This document shows, piece after piece, positions 1 through 8,119 of a stretch of 57,905 nucleotides of DNA. The position numbers and the translations under genes are program-made. Every line of letters starts with the position of its first letter. The stretch's first letter is position 1. Source of the stretch: an uncultured bacterium (GTDB lineage: Bacteria > Verrucomicrobiota > Lentisphaeria > Victivallales > UBA1829); NCBI GenBank assembly GCA_949297765.1, contig CASFTV010000025.1, forward strand, positions 1 through 57,905, read 5' to 3'. A model generated the notes under the pieces. The model ran no database searches. It was given only the letters and a program-made list of their open reading frames with translations, and was not told the origin of the DNA.

Positions 1-22
1 AAAGGGAGCATCGCGACCGATT

Positions 23-358
23 ATGCCGGATTGGGACTTGACTGCACAGGGGTTCCGGATATTCCATTCCCATTTTTTACATAAAGTGCAGAAGAACCAG
101 ATTTGTTCTCCAGAGCAACAGAAAAACTATTCACTTCTATGGATGAATATTGCAATAGCGCTTCTCATCAATGGGTGTATTATGTTCGTGTTCGCAGGGC
201 TGGCGGGATTATTCATCGGTCTTCTGGGAATGACCATATTGTCCGAGGGTGTGGGAGTGGCCGTTGGGGTATGGAGGGTATTGAAGAGTTCGCCTGCGAA
301 GCCCGCTGACTTCAAAAAAGAAGCCCCGGCAGAAAAAAACGCAGCAGGGCCGACTTGA
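23..358 (+). CDS. Small two-helix membrane protein, start uncertain
   Basis: The product is a short protein with two closely spaced hydrophobic segments (about residues 41-60 and 62-82 when counted from the ATG at 23), followed by a charged, lysine- and alanine-rich tail. I do not recognise a family. The frame is open to the left window edge, so the gene may begin outside the window. Another frame that ends at a TAA at 79-81 also looks protein-like and could be the tail of an upstream gene. In that case this gene would start at the GTG at 86 or the ATG at 143. No convincing ribosome binding site decides between them. Confidence 0.45.
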   Translation: MPDWDLTAQGFRIFHSHFLHKVQKNQICSPEQQKNYSLLWMNIAIALLINGCIMFVFAGLAGLFIGLLGMTILSEGVGVAVGVWRVLKSSPAKPADFKKEAPAEKNAAGPT

Positions 359-537
359 AAACATCCATGAAGATTAATTTCCGGGTCAAAGATAAACTTT
401 CCTGAAGAAAGAAGAGGACGTATCTTCATAAAATGGCAACACTGGGAATTTAAGAACGGGTAAAATGTTATTATTGCAGGGCAAAGACAATGTGGTTGAG
501 GGGCTGACCTGCAAAGCTATAAATGAGGAGTGAATAT
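359..537. other. Intergenic, nothing recognised
   Basis: This is an AT-rich spacer between two membrane-protein genes. It holds the ribosome binding site AGGAG at 526-530, which decides the start of the next gene. I see no clear promoter or terminator. Confidence 0.5.
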
Positions 538-1503
538 ATGTATGATCTCTTGGAAAGATATCTTTCATTAAGAAAAAATACATACTTCATTACTATAACC
601 CTCGGAACTATCGTATTGATTCTGGTATTCCTGCTGGAAGATCGTTCAGATTTCTGGTCCTCTTTGTTCTTTTTTGAATCCCTTGTTTTGATAATTGCAA
701 TCGTCGAATGCCAGATGCGTTTAAGTGAAAAAAAACAAGCAATCATTCGTTATGCTACTGCACAAGTCGCACATAAAATAGGACTGCAATGTAAAGATCC
801 CGGTATTTTGCATGAAGAAGAATGTAAAGCATCTTGTTTCTTTCATTCCGGCATAAATGCTTTTTATCTGGATCGCGATATTCCACGCCAAGTATTTACG
901 CTGGAAAAAGGAAATATTGTTTTGCAATTAAGTCATGTCAGCTGTGGTGGAGTTAACAGACCGCCCAAAGATGGAAAATGGTTTGTATTGCGCGGCAATG
1001 CCGCTACTGCTGGTTTCAAAATCACTTCAACCGGTCTTTTATTCCGTTGTTTTTTGCCGTTTTATTTTTCAGATACCTGGTTGCTCCTGCCAAGAAAATG
1101 GGGAAGACATCTGGAAAAAATAACGTATTTAAATTTTTTGGTGGTAAGTTTTTACTTAATACTGAAAAAGCCATTAAACCTGAATTTGTTTAAGAACGAG
1201 AATAATACGCTCTGGATTTACTCAACAGCCTCTTCAGAGCAGGAGGCAGAAGTAACTGAAGAGTGTTCCTTTGTTGAAAAATGTTATTCTCTATTGCGCA
1301 AGAAGTCTTATAGCCTCATGAGTTTTACTGGGAATACTATGTATGTCTATATTCCATTCAATTGGAAGATGACCTCCGAGCAGAAACTGCAGGATTGTAT
1401 CACCGAATATAAAGCAAATATTGAGCTTGTTATGGGTATCATTTCCGATGAGTTAATGCATCGTTATTATGAACAGCAGTTTGTTGCAATAAACGACTGC
1501 TGA
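538..1503 (+). CDS. Hypothetical membrane protein (321 aa)
   Basis: The start is placed at the ATG at 538 because AGGAG at 526-530 lies 7 bases before it. An in-frame ATG at 523 has no such site. The N-terminal 60 residues hold two hydrophobic helices (about residues 14-33 and 38-57). The remaining 260 residues are soluble-looking, with a weakly hydrophobic stretch near residues 195-220. I do not recognise a family. The codon use is more AT-rich than that of the carbohydrate genes to the right, so it may belong to a different genomic block. A function cannot be given. Confidence 0.7.
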   Translation: MYDLLERYLSLRKNTYFITITLGTIVLILVFLLEDRSDFWSSLFFFESLVLIIAIVECQMRLSEKKQAIIRYATAQVAHKIGLQCKDPGILHEEECKASCFFHSGINAFYLDRDIPRQVFTLEKGNIVLQLSHVSCGGVNRPPKDGKWFVLRGNAATAGFKITSTGLLFRCFLPFYFSDTWLLLPRKWGRHLEKITYLNFLVVSFYLILKKPLNLNLFKNENNTLWIYSTASSEQEAEVTEECSFVEKCYSLLRKKSYSLMSFTGNTMYVYIPFNWKMTSEQKLQDCITEYKANIELVMGIISDELMHRYYEQQFVAINDC

Positions 1504-1622
1504 GATGACGTCCGGAAAATTGTGCACATTTTGAGAGAGGGCTCTTGAAAAAAGGTCTGTTTTCTGATGGATTATAGTGACCGAACTCTAACCAAAGAAA
1601 GGAAAACAGACAAAAAAATGTA
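1504..1622. other. Left flank of the transposase remnant
   Basis: This is non-coding sequence between the membrane-protein gene and the IS256-like fragment. It contains the perfect 10-bp inverted repeat listed separately and AAGAAAGGAAA just upstream of the transposase reading frame, which probably was its ribosome binding site. Confidence 0.4.
1555..1611. repeat. Perfect 10-bp inverted repeat with 37-nt loop
   Basis: GTCTGTTTTC at 1555-1564 is the exact reverse complement of GAAAACAGAC at 1602-1611. A run of A follows on the right and another precedes on the left, so either strand gives a stem followed by T-rich sequence. It lies directly before the transposase remnant and may be part of the insertion-sequence end or a bidirectional terminator. 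Confidence 0.5.
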
Positions 1623-1995
1623 ACGCAAGAAAATGCAAAGACCTCCGGAACAATCAAAATCGATGAAAAAGAGATTCACACTCATTGAGATAGACTGGTC
1701 CGGCAGTCTGTCGAGGATTCTCTGAACGCACTCTTGAATGCGGAAGCCGGCGCGATCTGCCAGGCATTGAGGCATCAGCGCAGTCCGGATCGGCAATACG
1801 CGAGCAGAAAACAACAAACGCAAACTCCTGACGAAAGCAGGAGAAGTGAAACTTCGCGTACCCCGCTTGCGAACATTCCCTATCGAAACACAAATCATTA
1901 TTCAGGAGGAAAGAGTTGAATGCTTGGCAAAACCAACAAACACAAACAGGAACAATCTCGAAAACAATCTCCAGAAATCGTTGACAAAAGAATAA
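1623..1995 (+). pseudogene. IS256-family transposase, N-terminal remnant
   Basis: Three frames together give the N-terminal part of a mutator-type (IS256) transposase. First comes GTIKIDEKEIHTH, then a TGA at 1686-1688, then DRLVRQSVEDSLNALL followed by AEAGAICQA. A frameshift near 1805-1815 leads to RKLLTKAGEVKLRVPRLR and FPIETQII. Another shift near 1905 gives FRRKE. These match the order known for the family: the conserved GEVxLxVPRLR block comes before the RYRRRE block. The catalytic DDE region is missing entirely, so the element is dead and truncated on the right. An apparent prepilin start (MKKRFTLIE at 1663) inside this region is an out-of-frame coincidence. Confidence 0.72.
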
Positions 1996-2355
1996 TGCGT
2001 GAGCCTGATCCATGAATGTTCCCCCGAAATTATCAGTGCATCAATCTGCTGATGCCGGTGACCTATAGAAAACGAGATCAATCCGGTTCCTCATTTTTTA
2101 CGGACAATACAGGGAACAGGAAAAGTGTGTAACCGCATCTGGAAGGAAATTCTTCCCTTACGCAAAAGGCTTCCGTTTCCATACGGGAAATGCACTCCGG
2201 AAGCAAGAGCATCCGGAAGAGCTGAAAGCAGGTGCGGCCCAACCAAAACCGGACTTCAGGAGTCGTGTCGGTGCATGGAGCCATAAAGAAGAGGTCTAAT
2301 GCTTCGCTTGGAAGAACAGAAGACAGATCGTCCTGCACTGGACTGGACATTTATG
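1996..2355. other. Gene-free spacer right of the transposase remnant
   Basis: About 360 bases with no frame I can support on either strand. It separates the decayed insertion sequence from the 3' end of the minus-strand FAD oxidoreductase gene. No right-hand insertion-sequence end was recognised. Confidence 0.5.
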
Positions 2356-4251
2356 TCAGGATCGGCGGGAGGGTCCGAGGGTGTCGAGAATCCGCTTCAG
2401 CATCGGAGCGCAGTCGTATTGATTTCTTCCGGCCAGGAGTACGAACGGGCGTTTTTGCCATGCGAGAAGGGAGTCGCGTACAGAGGAATCCGGATACTGC
2501 CAAAGCAGAGAAACAAGGGAAAAAAGAGCAAAGGAAAGTGCATCAAAACGATACTGATCCCGGGTTTTCTTCTGTTTCCCGTTCAGCGGAAGATCCGCCG
2601 TAAAACGCTGCGCATCATCCAGAACGAGATCCCGGAGCAGAGGAATCGCTTCGCGGTCACCAAGCCGTCCGAGCAGACAGAGCGCTTTGATCCGGTTCGG
2701 ATACGCCTCCGGAATGACCGGATCACAACCATCCGGATTTTCCGCTCCCGGTTTGCGAACCATTTCCCGCAGGACCGGACAGGCCCGCAGATCACCCAGC
2801 AGACCGAGGGCAACGGCAAAGTTTCCGGCGAAACGTCCTTTTTTTCCCATTTCGGAAACCAGCATTTCCGCAAGGACTTTCCGTTCTTCCGGAGAGCGGC
2901 GGAAATTGGCCGTCCAGACACTTCCGTATGCATAGGCGGCCCGTTCCCGCGGTCCGTTTTTCGCCCGGAAGATCCAGGAGTCCGGCGGTGTGACATCCTG
3001 TTTCAACGCCGCGATGATTTCTTCGTTGGAAAACGGCTTCAGCGGAGTTCCCCGGCTGCTCCAGAGAGTCATCTCCCGTTTCCGGGGCAGTGCAGTGACG
3101 CCGCAGGAGTCAAGCATCTCTTTCAGACGGTCGTAAGGGACCTGTTTCAGCGCCACTCCCAGACGGATGGACAGAACGGCCGCGCAGGCGGCTGCGATTC
3201 CGGTTTTCCGCATATCCGCAATCATCCGGATTCCGCTTCCCGCATCGTGCGCTACGCCGAAATGTTTGGAGGGAACCAGAAGAGCGTCCACGTTCTTCGG
3301 CAGCAAGGCTCCGTAGGGAAGAGAGGCAAAAAAGCCGAAGCAGTGCAGGCCGCAGAGCACCTTCCATGTCTGTACATCCTCGTCTTCAAACGCCCAGTCT
3401 TCATCAATCCGCACCAGATCCAGCGGTTCGAACGTGTGGAACACGGGATGCGGAATCGGCTTTCCGGCAAGGCAGTCGCGAAGCGTAATGACCTCCTCCG
3501 TTTCAACGTGTCCCTCCTCCCGCATGCCGGGAATGGCGGCCTCCAGAAGGACGCGGGAGGCGCGGCCGTTCCAGAGAGCGGGCCACTGACGCGAAATCCG
3601 TTCGATGATATCACTGTACTCCTGTGCGGAGCAGACAGGGTTGTCACGGAAGAATCCGTAGCGGGGACGTTGTCCTCCGCTGCTGTTCTCCTGGAAGACG
3701 GCTTTTGAGATGGCCGCCTGACCGTGATCGAATTTCCGTCCGATGATCATCCGGCATCCCGCCATTCGCGCAACACTTCCGTTGCCGGTGCAGTCCATGA
3801 CGATGCGCGCGGCGATGTCGCAAACGACTCCGTTGCGGCAGAGGCGGATTCCCTTGACACGATGATCCTCCAGATAGACTCCGAGCACAATCGTCTCATA
3901 CGAAAGATCCAGCCCGGCCTCGTCGGCCTCCCGCTCATAGAGGTCCATCCGCTCGGGAATGGAGAGCCTCTGCATCGGAAAGGAGGTGTGATGATTGTTC
4001 AGGACCTTCGCGGGATCGGGAGAGGGCACGGCTCCTTTTCCGGGGAACCAGACGCAGCCGAGAGTGGACTGTCCGCCCATTGCGATCTGTTTTTCCACGC
4101 CAAGAGTTTTCAATCCGAATGCCGCCGCACAGAGCGCGGCCTCCGTCCCGGCGGTCCCGAGTCCGACGATCACGGCATCGTAGGAGTCTTTGAAATCCGG
4201 ACGGGCTTCCATCCGGCGGAATGTTCCTCTCTGAATTATGCCGATCTCCAT
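2356..4251 (-). CDS. FAD-dependent oxidoreductase with C-terminal HEAT-like repeats
   Basis: A 631-residue protein of the FAD-dependent oxidoreductase superfamily (PF12831-like). The dinucleotide-binding motif is near residues 26-40 (VIVGLGTAGTEAALCAA), followed by the acidic VEK end of strand two and GGQSTLGCVW. A second motif, DCTGNGSVARMAG, is near residue 175. The last 150 residues contain helical repeats of the type LGLLGDLRACPVLREMV and LLGRLGDREAIPLLRDLV, which resemble HEAT repeats. The start at 4251 is supported by GAGGAGGG six bases upstream. It overlaps the end of the upstream gene by 16 bases, which suggests translational coupling. The substrate is unknown. The position in a sugar-associated operon suggests oxidation of a carbohydrate or a bound small molecule (inference). 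Confidence 0.85.
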   Translation of the reverse strand: MEIGIIQRGTFRRMEARPDFKDSYDAVIVGLGTAGTEAALCAAAFGLKTLGVEKQIAMGGQSTLGCVWFPGKGAVPSPDPAKVLNNHHTSFPMQRLSIPERMDLYEREADEAGLDLSYETIVLGVYLEDHRVKGIRLCRNGVVCDIAARIVMDCTGNGSVARMAGCRMIIGRKFDHGQAAISKAVFQENSSGGQRPRYGFFRDNPVCSAQEYSDIIERISRQWPALWNGRASRVLLEAAIPGMREEGHVETEEVITLRDCLAGKPIPHPVFHTFEPLDLVRIDEDWAFEDEDVQTWKVLCGLHCFGFFASLPYGALLPKNVDALLVPSKHFGVAHDAGSGIRMIADMRKTGIAAACAAVLSIRLGVALKQVPYDRLKEMLDSCGVTALPRKREMTLWSSRGTPLKPFSNEEIIAALKQDVTPPDSWIFRAKNGPRERAAYAYGSVWTANFRRSPEERKVLAEMLVSEMGKKGRFAGNFAVALGLLGDLRACPVLREMVRKPGAENPDGCDPVIPEAYPNRIKALCLLGRLGDREAIPLLRDLVLDDAQRFTADLPLNGKQKKTRDQYRFDALSFALFSLVSLLWQYPDSSVRDSLLAWQKRPFVLLAGRNQYDCAPMLKRILDTLGPSRRS

Positions 4252-5039
4252 TGCAGTCCCTCCTCGAATGCGGTCACAGGATCCTGGTATTGCGCGGAAG
4301 GGATCCAGAGAATCCCGTCTTCCGTTGTCCGGCGAATGGGTCCACCGTCCTCATACTCATACACCATGCAGGTGGCTTCTCCTCCGAGGGAAAGCCGCGG
4401 GTTGTGTTGTTGCAGACGGCGGAAAATATCATGCAGACGGAGGCGGGCTTCATGCCAGGTCGCATCCGCGGGAACATCGACACGCAGCAGATGCTCTCCG
4501 GGAAGGATTCCTGTGGAGAACGAAGCGCATCTCAGTTCTCCCTCCGCGGGAAGACGGGATATCGTTCCGCAGACGGCGGCACAGAGCGCTTTTCCGCGGA
4601 TAAACATTCTTCCGCGGTTGCGCCAGCCTTCCGCGGTAGTGTCGATGATCCGCTCTGCGCGAATCAGATTCAATCCGTCGATACAAAAGATTTCCGCGCA
4701 GACATCGGTGTCCGATCTCTCAAGATTGATGAGTTCGCTGTTCAACAGGAGACGGCACTTTTTCTGGTGCATCCAGTGAACAAAATAATCGGACAGCGGC
4801 GGCGGATGAATCTTTTCCCCCCGGACAATTCCGCGCCGTTCCAACTCCCGGAGAATCTGTTTTCCCGTTTGTGTCCGGGGTCCGGCAACCCGGATCGGAT
4901 GCAGGGCGGACGCAAATTCCGGAATCAGCAGAATGCCCCGTTCCAGAATCAGGCAGTTTTCCGGATTCCGGGATGCCATTCCGCAGGCGAAGGCGCTTCC
5001 GCCGAGAATCAGGGTTTCGCAATGAATTTCAGTTTTCAT
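4236..5039 (-). CDS. FAD-binding-like protein, partner of the downstream oxidoreductase
   Basis: A 267-residue protein beginning with a Rossmann-like strand and glycine motif (ETLILGGSAFACGMA) that ends in an acidic strand (LILERG), as in FAD-dependent oxidoreductases. A later DTTAEGWRNRG resembles the second FAD contact DxTGxG of this superfamily. It is much shorter than normal members and could be a reduced paralogue of the gene it overlaps by 16 bases. The two may form a complex (inference). The ribosome binding site before 5039 is weak (GGGA). It lies 16 bases after the pseudopilin stop, inside one minus-strand operon. Confidence 0.7.
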   Translation of the reverse strand: MKTEIHCETLILGGSAFACGMASRNPENCLILERGILLIPEFASALHPIRVAGPRTQTGKQILRELERRGIVRGEKIHPPPLSDYFVHWMHQKKCRLLLNSELINLERSDTDVCAEIFCIDGLNLIRAERIIDTTAEGWRNRGRMFIRGKALCAAVCGTISRLPAEGELRCASFSTGILPGEHLLRVDVPADATWHEARLRLHDIFRRLQQHNPRLSLGGEATCMVYEYEDGGPIRRTTEDGILWIPSAQYQDPVTAFEEGLQWRSA

Positions 5040-5055
5040 GGCACACCGTCCCGTG

Positions 5056-5826
5056 TCAGTTTACCGGACGCCAGCTGGAATCGACCCGGAAGCCGGCGGC
5101 TTTCCGGCTTTCTCCCCGTCCGTCCACAAAAATAAAGTTGGCGGAAAGGGTGTGCTGGGAAAAGCCGATCAGATAATCCCCCCGCGATTCAAAATTCGAC
5201 GTGCCGAGATAGTTCATATACTGATTCGCGTAATAGATGCGCTGCGTCGGCAGGGAGGAATTGTAGGACCCGGGGCTTTTCTGCAGTCGTTTTTCCACAA
5301 GCAGGCAGGAGCTGGATGGAACTTGTGTGATGCGATGAAACGTATAGCGGTCCGCAGATCCGTCTTCCCTGTCGTAGAAGAATCCCGCGCCGTTGTCGTT
5401 TGCGGCGTCGCTGGCAGACAGATAGGTGTAGGCGTAATTGCTCCGATAGAAAAGGTCGTTGCCGAGCGGGGTGAGTTCCGGACAAAGCCAGCTTCCGCGA
5501 ATGGTCCTGCTGTCGAATTTCGGACAGAAGGATGCCGTGTAGAGCTGCCCCAGAAGAATTCCCGGCCAGGTGCGGGAAGATGCCACGCCGCTCATCCCGT
5601 TGGAAAGATCCACGGGGAAATAATCATTGTTCTCGCCGACATATTGAAACACCAGAACCCCCGCCTGTTTCAGATTGTTGAGACAGGTCACCTTTCTTGC
5701 CGCACTTCTCGCCTTGTTCAGCGACGGAAGAAGAAGAGAAATCAGAAGCAGAATCACAGCAATCACGGACAACAATTCTAACAATGTGAATTTTCTTCCG
5801 CCATACCTCCCGCGACAATATTTCAT
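5056..5826 (-). CDS. Pseudopilin-like protein with H-X9-DG signature
   Basis: A 256-residue prepilin-type protein. Residues 13-33 read [13 protein letters not shown] then a hydrophobic stretch ending in LLLPSLNKAR, the class III signal and pilin helix. The body contains the usual CLNNLK segment, NNDYFP, and near the end HTLSANFIFVDG, which is the H-X9-DG signature of this family. The residue before the cleavage site is Lys rather than Gly. The ATG at 5826 is chosen because the aldo/keto reductase gene ends at 5864 and a longer frame would run into it. GGGAGG at about 5807-5812 sits before an out-of-frame ATG, not this one. It is probably an inner-membrane or cell-surface fibre subunit. Its role in this operon is unknown. 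Confidence 0.85.
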   Translation of the reverse strand: MKYCRGRYGGRKFTLLELLSVIAVILLLISLLLPSLNKARSAARKVTCLNNLKQAGVLVFQYVGENNDYFPVDLSNGMSGVASSRTWPGILLGQLYTASFCPKFDSRTIRGSWLCPELTPLGNDLFYRSNYAYTYLSASDAANDNGAGFFYDREDGSADRYTFHRITQVPSSSCLLVEKRLQKSPGSYNSSLPTQRIYYANQYMNYLGTSNFESRGDYLIGFSQHTLSANFIFVDGRGESRKAAGFRVDSSWRPVN

Positions 5827-5863
5827 CTCGACCGGCGAACCTTTCAGAAGAAGATCTGTTTTT

Positions 5864-6925
5864 TCATAGGAATCGAAACCTCCTGTTTTTCGGATGAATG
5901 GAAAACGGACAGGAGGCCGGAGTTCTGGAGTCGATTGCCGGATTGTTTCCGGAACAGCAGCAATCACCGCAGGGATTCAGCTTCCCGCTGTTTCTGAGTT
6001 TTTCCGCCGTTTCGAGCAACGTTTTCCGTTCTGTTTCCGAAAGCGGCCGGAAGGAATTCAGCGCCTGCACGACGGAGGCAAGCTGCTGTTCCGAAGACGC
6101 ATGGAGGATCGTCAGAACAACCCCCGGAAGCGAGATCGGGAAACGACAGGCCTGCGAAAGTTTTTCGCGGTCCGCATCGTCCAGATCCCCTCCGCGAAGC
6201 GCATTGACCGCCAGAACGGGAATTTTATGTGTGGTCAGAAGTCTGTGGATTTCCCGAATGCGGCAGGGATCCCAGTCGGCATAGTTGAGTTCGATCTGGG
6301 CGAAATCCCAGTCGGCACGGGGAAGCAGACGGGCAAGAAGTTCCGGCGTGTCGGCAAAGCAAACTCCGGAAAAACGGATTTTCCCCTCCCGTTTCAGATC
6401 CTCAAACAATTCCGGAAGACGAAGAAGTTCCGCACGGGCCGCTCTGGCCGAATCCAGCGACTGAAGCATATAGAAATCAAACCATTCCGTCCTGCACTGC
6501 CGCAGCTGGCGTTCCACCTCTTTCCGGGCGTCCCGGAGAGAATGAATCCGGTTCAGGGACAGTTTCGATGCGAGAAAACAGGAACTGCGCGGATATTTTT
6601 TCAGAATCTTTCCGAGAAATTCTTCTCCGCTTCCTCCAAGATAATTCGATGCGGAATCGAAATAGTTGATTCCCAGCTCCATGGAACATTCGATGATCCG
6701 CTCCGCCTGTTTTTCATCAAGTCGTTTGGAATCAGGATCCTGAGGCAGATTCATAAGGCCGAGTCCGAGCAGCGGAAGAGAGATTCCCCGAAACGTTCTC
6801 CGCCCGATTGCAGTCTTTCCGTCCGGAAAAACTTCCGAACACTCCGTCTCCCCGAACAGGGAAAAGGGAATCACGCCCAGCGCGGAAAGCTTCAGCGCGT
6901 TTGTCAGGAATTCCCGTCGGTTCAT
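5864..6925 (-). CDS. Aldo/keto reductase with Tat-like leader
   Basis: A 353-residue aldo/keto reductase. The start MNRREFL followed by a hydrophobic stretch looks like a twin-arginine signal, so the protein may act outside the cytoplasm. The family pattern is seen in LGLGLMNLP, NYFDSASNYLGGSGEEFLGK (catalytic Asp and Tyr) and FLASKLS (catalytic Lys). At the usual catalytic His position the sequence is YMLQSLD, so that His appears to be replaced by Gln. The C-terminus has a cysteine cluster (CGDCCCSGNN) in place of the ferredoxin-type cysteines seen in some relatives. A ribosome binding site (AAAGGA) lies 8 bases upstream. It lies between the regulator and the pseudopilin in one operon. Confidence 0.82.
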   Translation of the reverse strand: MNRREFLTNALKLSALGVIPFSLFGETECSEVFPDGKTAIGRRTFRGISLPLLGLGLMNLPQDPDSKRLDEKQAERIIECSMELGINYFDSASNYLGGSGEEFLGKILKKYPRSSCFLASKLSLNRIHSLRDARKEVERQLRQCRTEWFDFYMLQSLDSARAARAELLRLPELFEDLKREGKIRFSGVCFADTPELLARLLPRADWDFAQIELNYADWDPCRIREIHRLLTTHKIPVLAVNALRGGDLDDADREKLSQACRFPISLPGVVLTILHASSEQQLASVVQALNSFRPLSETERKTLLETAEKLRNSGKLNPCGDCCCSGNNPAIDSRTPASCPFSIHPKNRRFRFL

Positions 6926-6984
6926 CGTCGTGTTCCTTTCTGTTTTCTGCGGACATGCCTCATGGAGAAATGAATCCCGGAAAT

Positions 6985-8043
6985 TTATTTCAGCCGGTTC
7001 CGGACACTCTCTCCCGGATGCAGGCGAACGACCTGTTTTTCAAAAAATGTTCCGCTTCTGTCTCCCTGAAGGATTCGGCGCTGCAGCCAGTTCAGGAGAT
7101 GGTCCTTCATGGATTCCCTGCAGGAGATAAAGGAGGGAGTGCGCCCATGGAACAGCAGAGATGTCGATTCCTCGAAAACCAGACAGGAAAGATCCTCCGG
7201 AATCCGGATATCCTGTTTGTTCAGGAGATCAAGGACTTCGCGGACAAGGGTTCTCCTTGTATAGATCAGCGTATATTTTTTCAGAAAGTTTCTGTTTTGC
7301 AGCCGGGAGTTCAACTGGATCGGAGTGCAGTAGGAATCCCGCGGGACTTTTCCGTCTTTGCGCAATCTTCGATAGATTGCCGGACAAGTCGGATTTGCCT
7401 CGAGGTAGTCCCGGTATGGAAGATTTCCGAGATCGGAAACGAACAGAATGTTTTCGTGACCGTTTTTCCGCGCGTATTCCGCCACGACATCGGCCTCCTG
7501 TTCCGGATCGAGCAGAATCGTGTCGTATTCGGTTTTTTCCTTGGCTATGACCAGAAAAGGAATCCCGGTTTTCGCGATTTTTCCGGCGACTTCGGAATCG
7601 GCAGTCTTCTCCGGCGAGTATCCATCCCAGACGATTCCGGAGAGAGTGCGGACGGTTTCCAGAAGTCTTGCCTCGGAATTCGGCATATCGGACCGGAAGA
7701 GCAGTTCATACTTCAAGCCGAGCATTTCGATGGTGTCGGCAAAAAGTCCGGAAAAGTGGCTGACCGCCAGATCTCCGTTATAGCGCAGATATCCGATACA
7801 CCGCGAATTCTGCTTGTTGAGCATGAAATCCGGATGGACAAAAGTCCCCATTCCTTTTCTGGTCAGCAGAATTCTGGATTTGACCAGCGCCTGCAGAGCC
7901 TTCCGCACGGTGATGCGGCTGACGGAGAACAAATTGCAGAGCTCATTTTCAGACGGCAGTTTCGGATTGCCGTCCGACGCCTGCAAAGCCAGATTGTAGA
8001 CAAACGTCCTGACCTTGACGTATTCCGGAAGAGGATTTGCCAT
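6985..8043 (-). CDS. GntR-type regulator with LacI-like effector domain
   Basis: A 352-residue transcription regulator. Residues 27-70 form a winged helix of the GntR type (LPSENELCNLF, SRITVRKALQAL, GMGTFV). The rest has the periplasmic-binding-protein-like fold of LacI/GalR effector domains: GIVWDGYSP, DIRIPEDLSCLVFEES. That arrangement is typical of AraR-like sugar-responsive regulators. It is the first gene of the minus-strand operon and is served by the strong promoter at 8091-8119. Dyad-like AATACAATACAAGTT sequence just downstream of that promoter suggests autoregulation. AAGGGG provides the ribosome binding site. Confidence 0.88.
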   Translation of the reverse strand: MANPLPEYVKVRTFVYNLALQASDGNPKLPSENELCNLFSVSRITVRKALQALVKSRILLTRKGMGTFVHPDFMLNKQNSRCIGYLRYNGDLAVSHFSGLFADTIEMLGLKYELLFRSDMPNSEARLLETVRTLSGIVWDGYSPEKTADSEVAGKIAKTGIPFLVIAKEKTEYDTILLDPEQEADVVAEYARKNGHENILFVSDLGNLPYRDYLEANPTCPAIYRRLRKDGKVPRDSYCTPIQLNSRLQNRNFLKKYTLIYTRRTLVREVLDLLNKQDIRIPEDLSCLVFEESTSLLFHGRTPSFISCRESMKDHLLNWLQRRILQGDRSGTFFEKQVVRLHPGESVRNRLK

Positions 8044-8090
8044 TTCTGCCCCTTATTACATGACAATACAATACAAGTTATCTTTTCTTG

Positions 8091-8119
8091 ATTATACTCT
8101 ATTTTCCTGTTCTTGTCAA
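8091..8119 (-). promoter_or_regulatory. Strong sigma-70-type promoter for the GntR operon
   Basis: On the minus strand TTGACA (8114-8119) and TATAAT (8091-8096) are both perfect consensus and 17 bases apart. Transcription would start near 8084. The region 8058-8077 contains repeated AATACA and TACAAGTT half-sites that could bind the regulator itself. The TGA stop of the upstream damaged pseudopilin gene lies inside the -35 hexamer. Confidence 0.85.

Noticed and set aside
1-81. Open frame from the left edge ending at a TAA
   Set aside because: Protein-like but only 26 codons are visible, so it cannot be assigned.
1663-1725. Apparent prepilin N-terminus MKKRFTLIE
   Set aside because: It is an out-of-frame reading of the IS256-type transposase remnant and stops after 20 codons without a pilin helix.
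2299-3708. 469-codon open frame on the plus strand
   Set aside because: It is antisense to the well-supported FAD oxidoreductase gene; its composition (many Arg, Ser, Pro) is that of a shadow frame.
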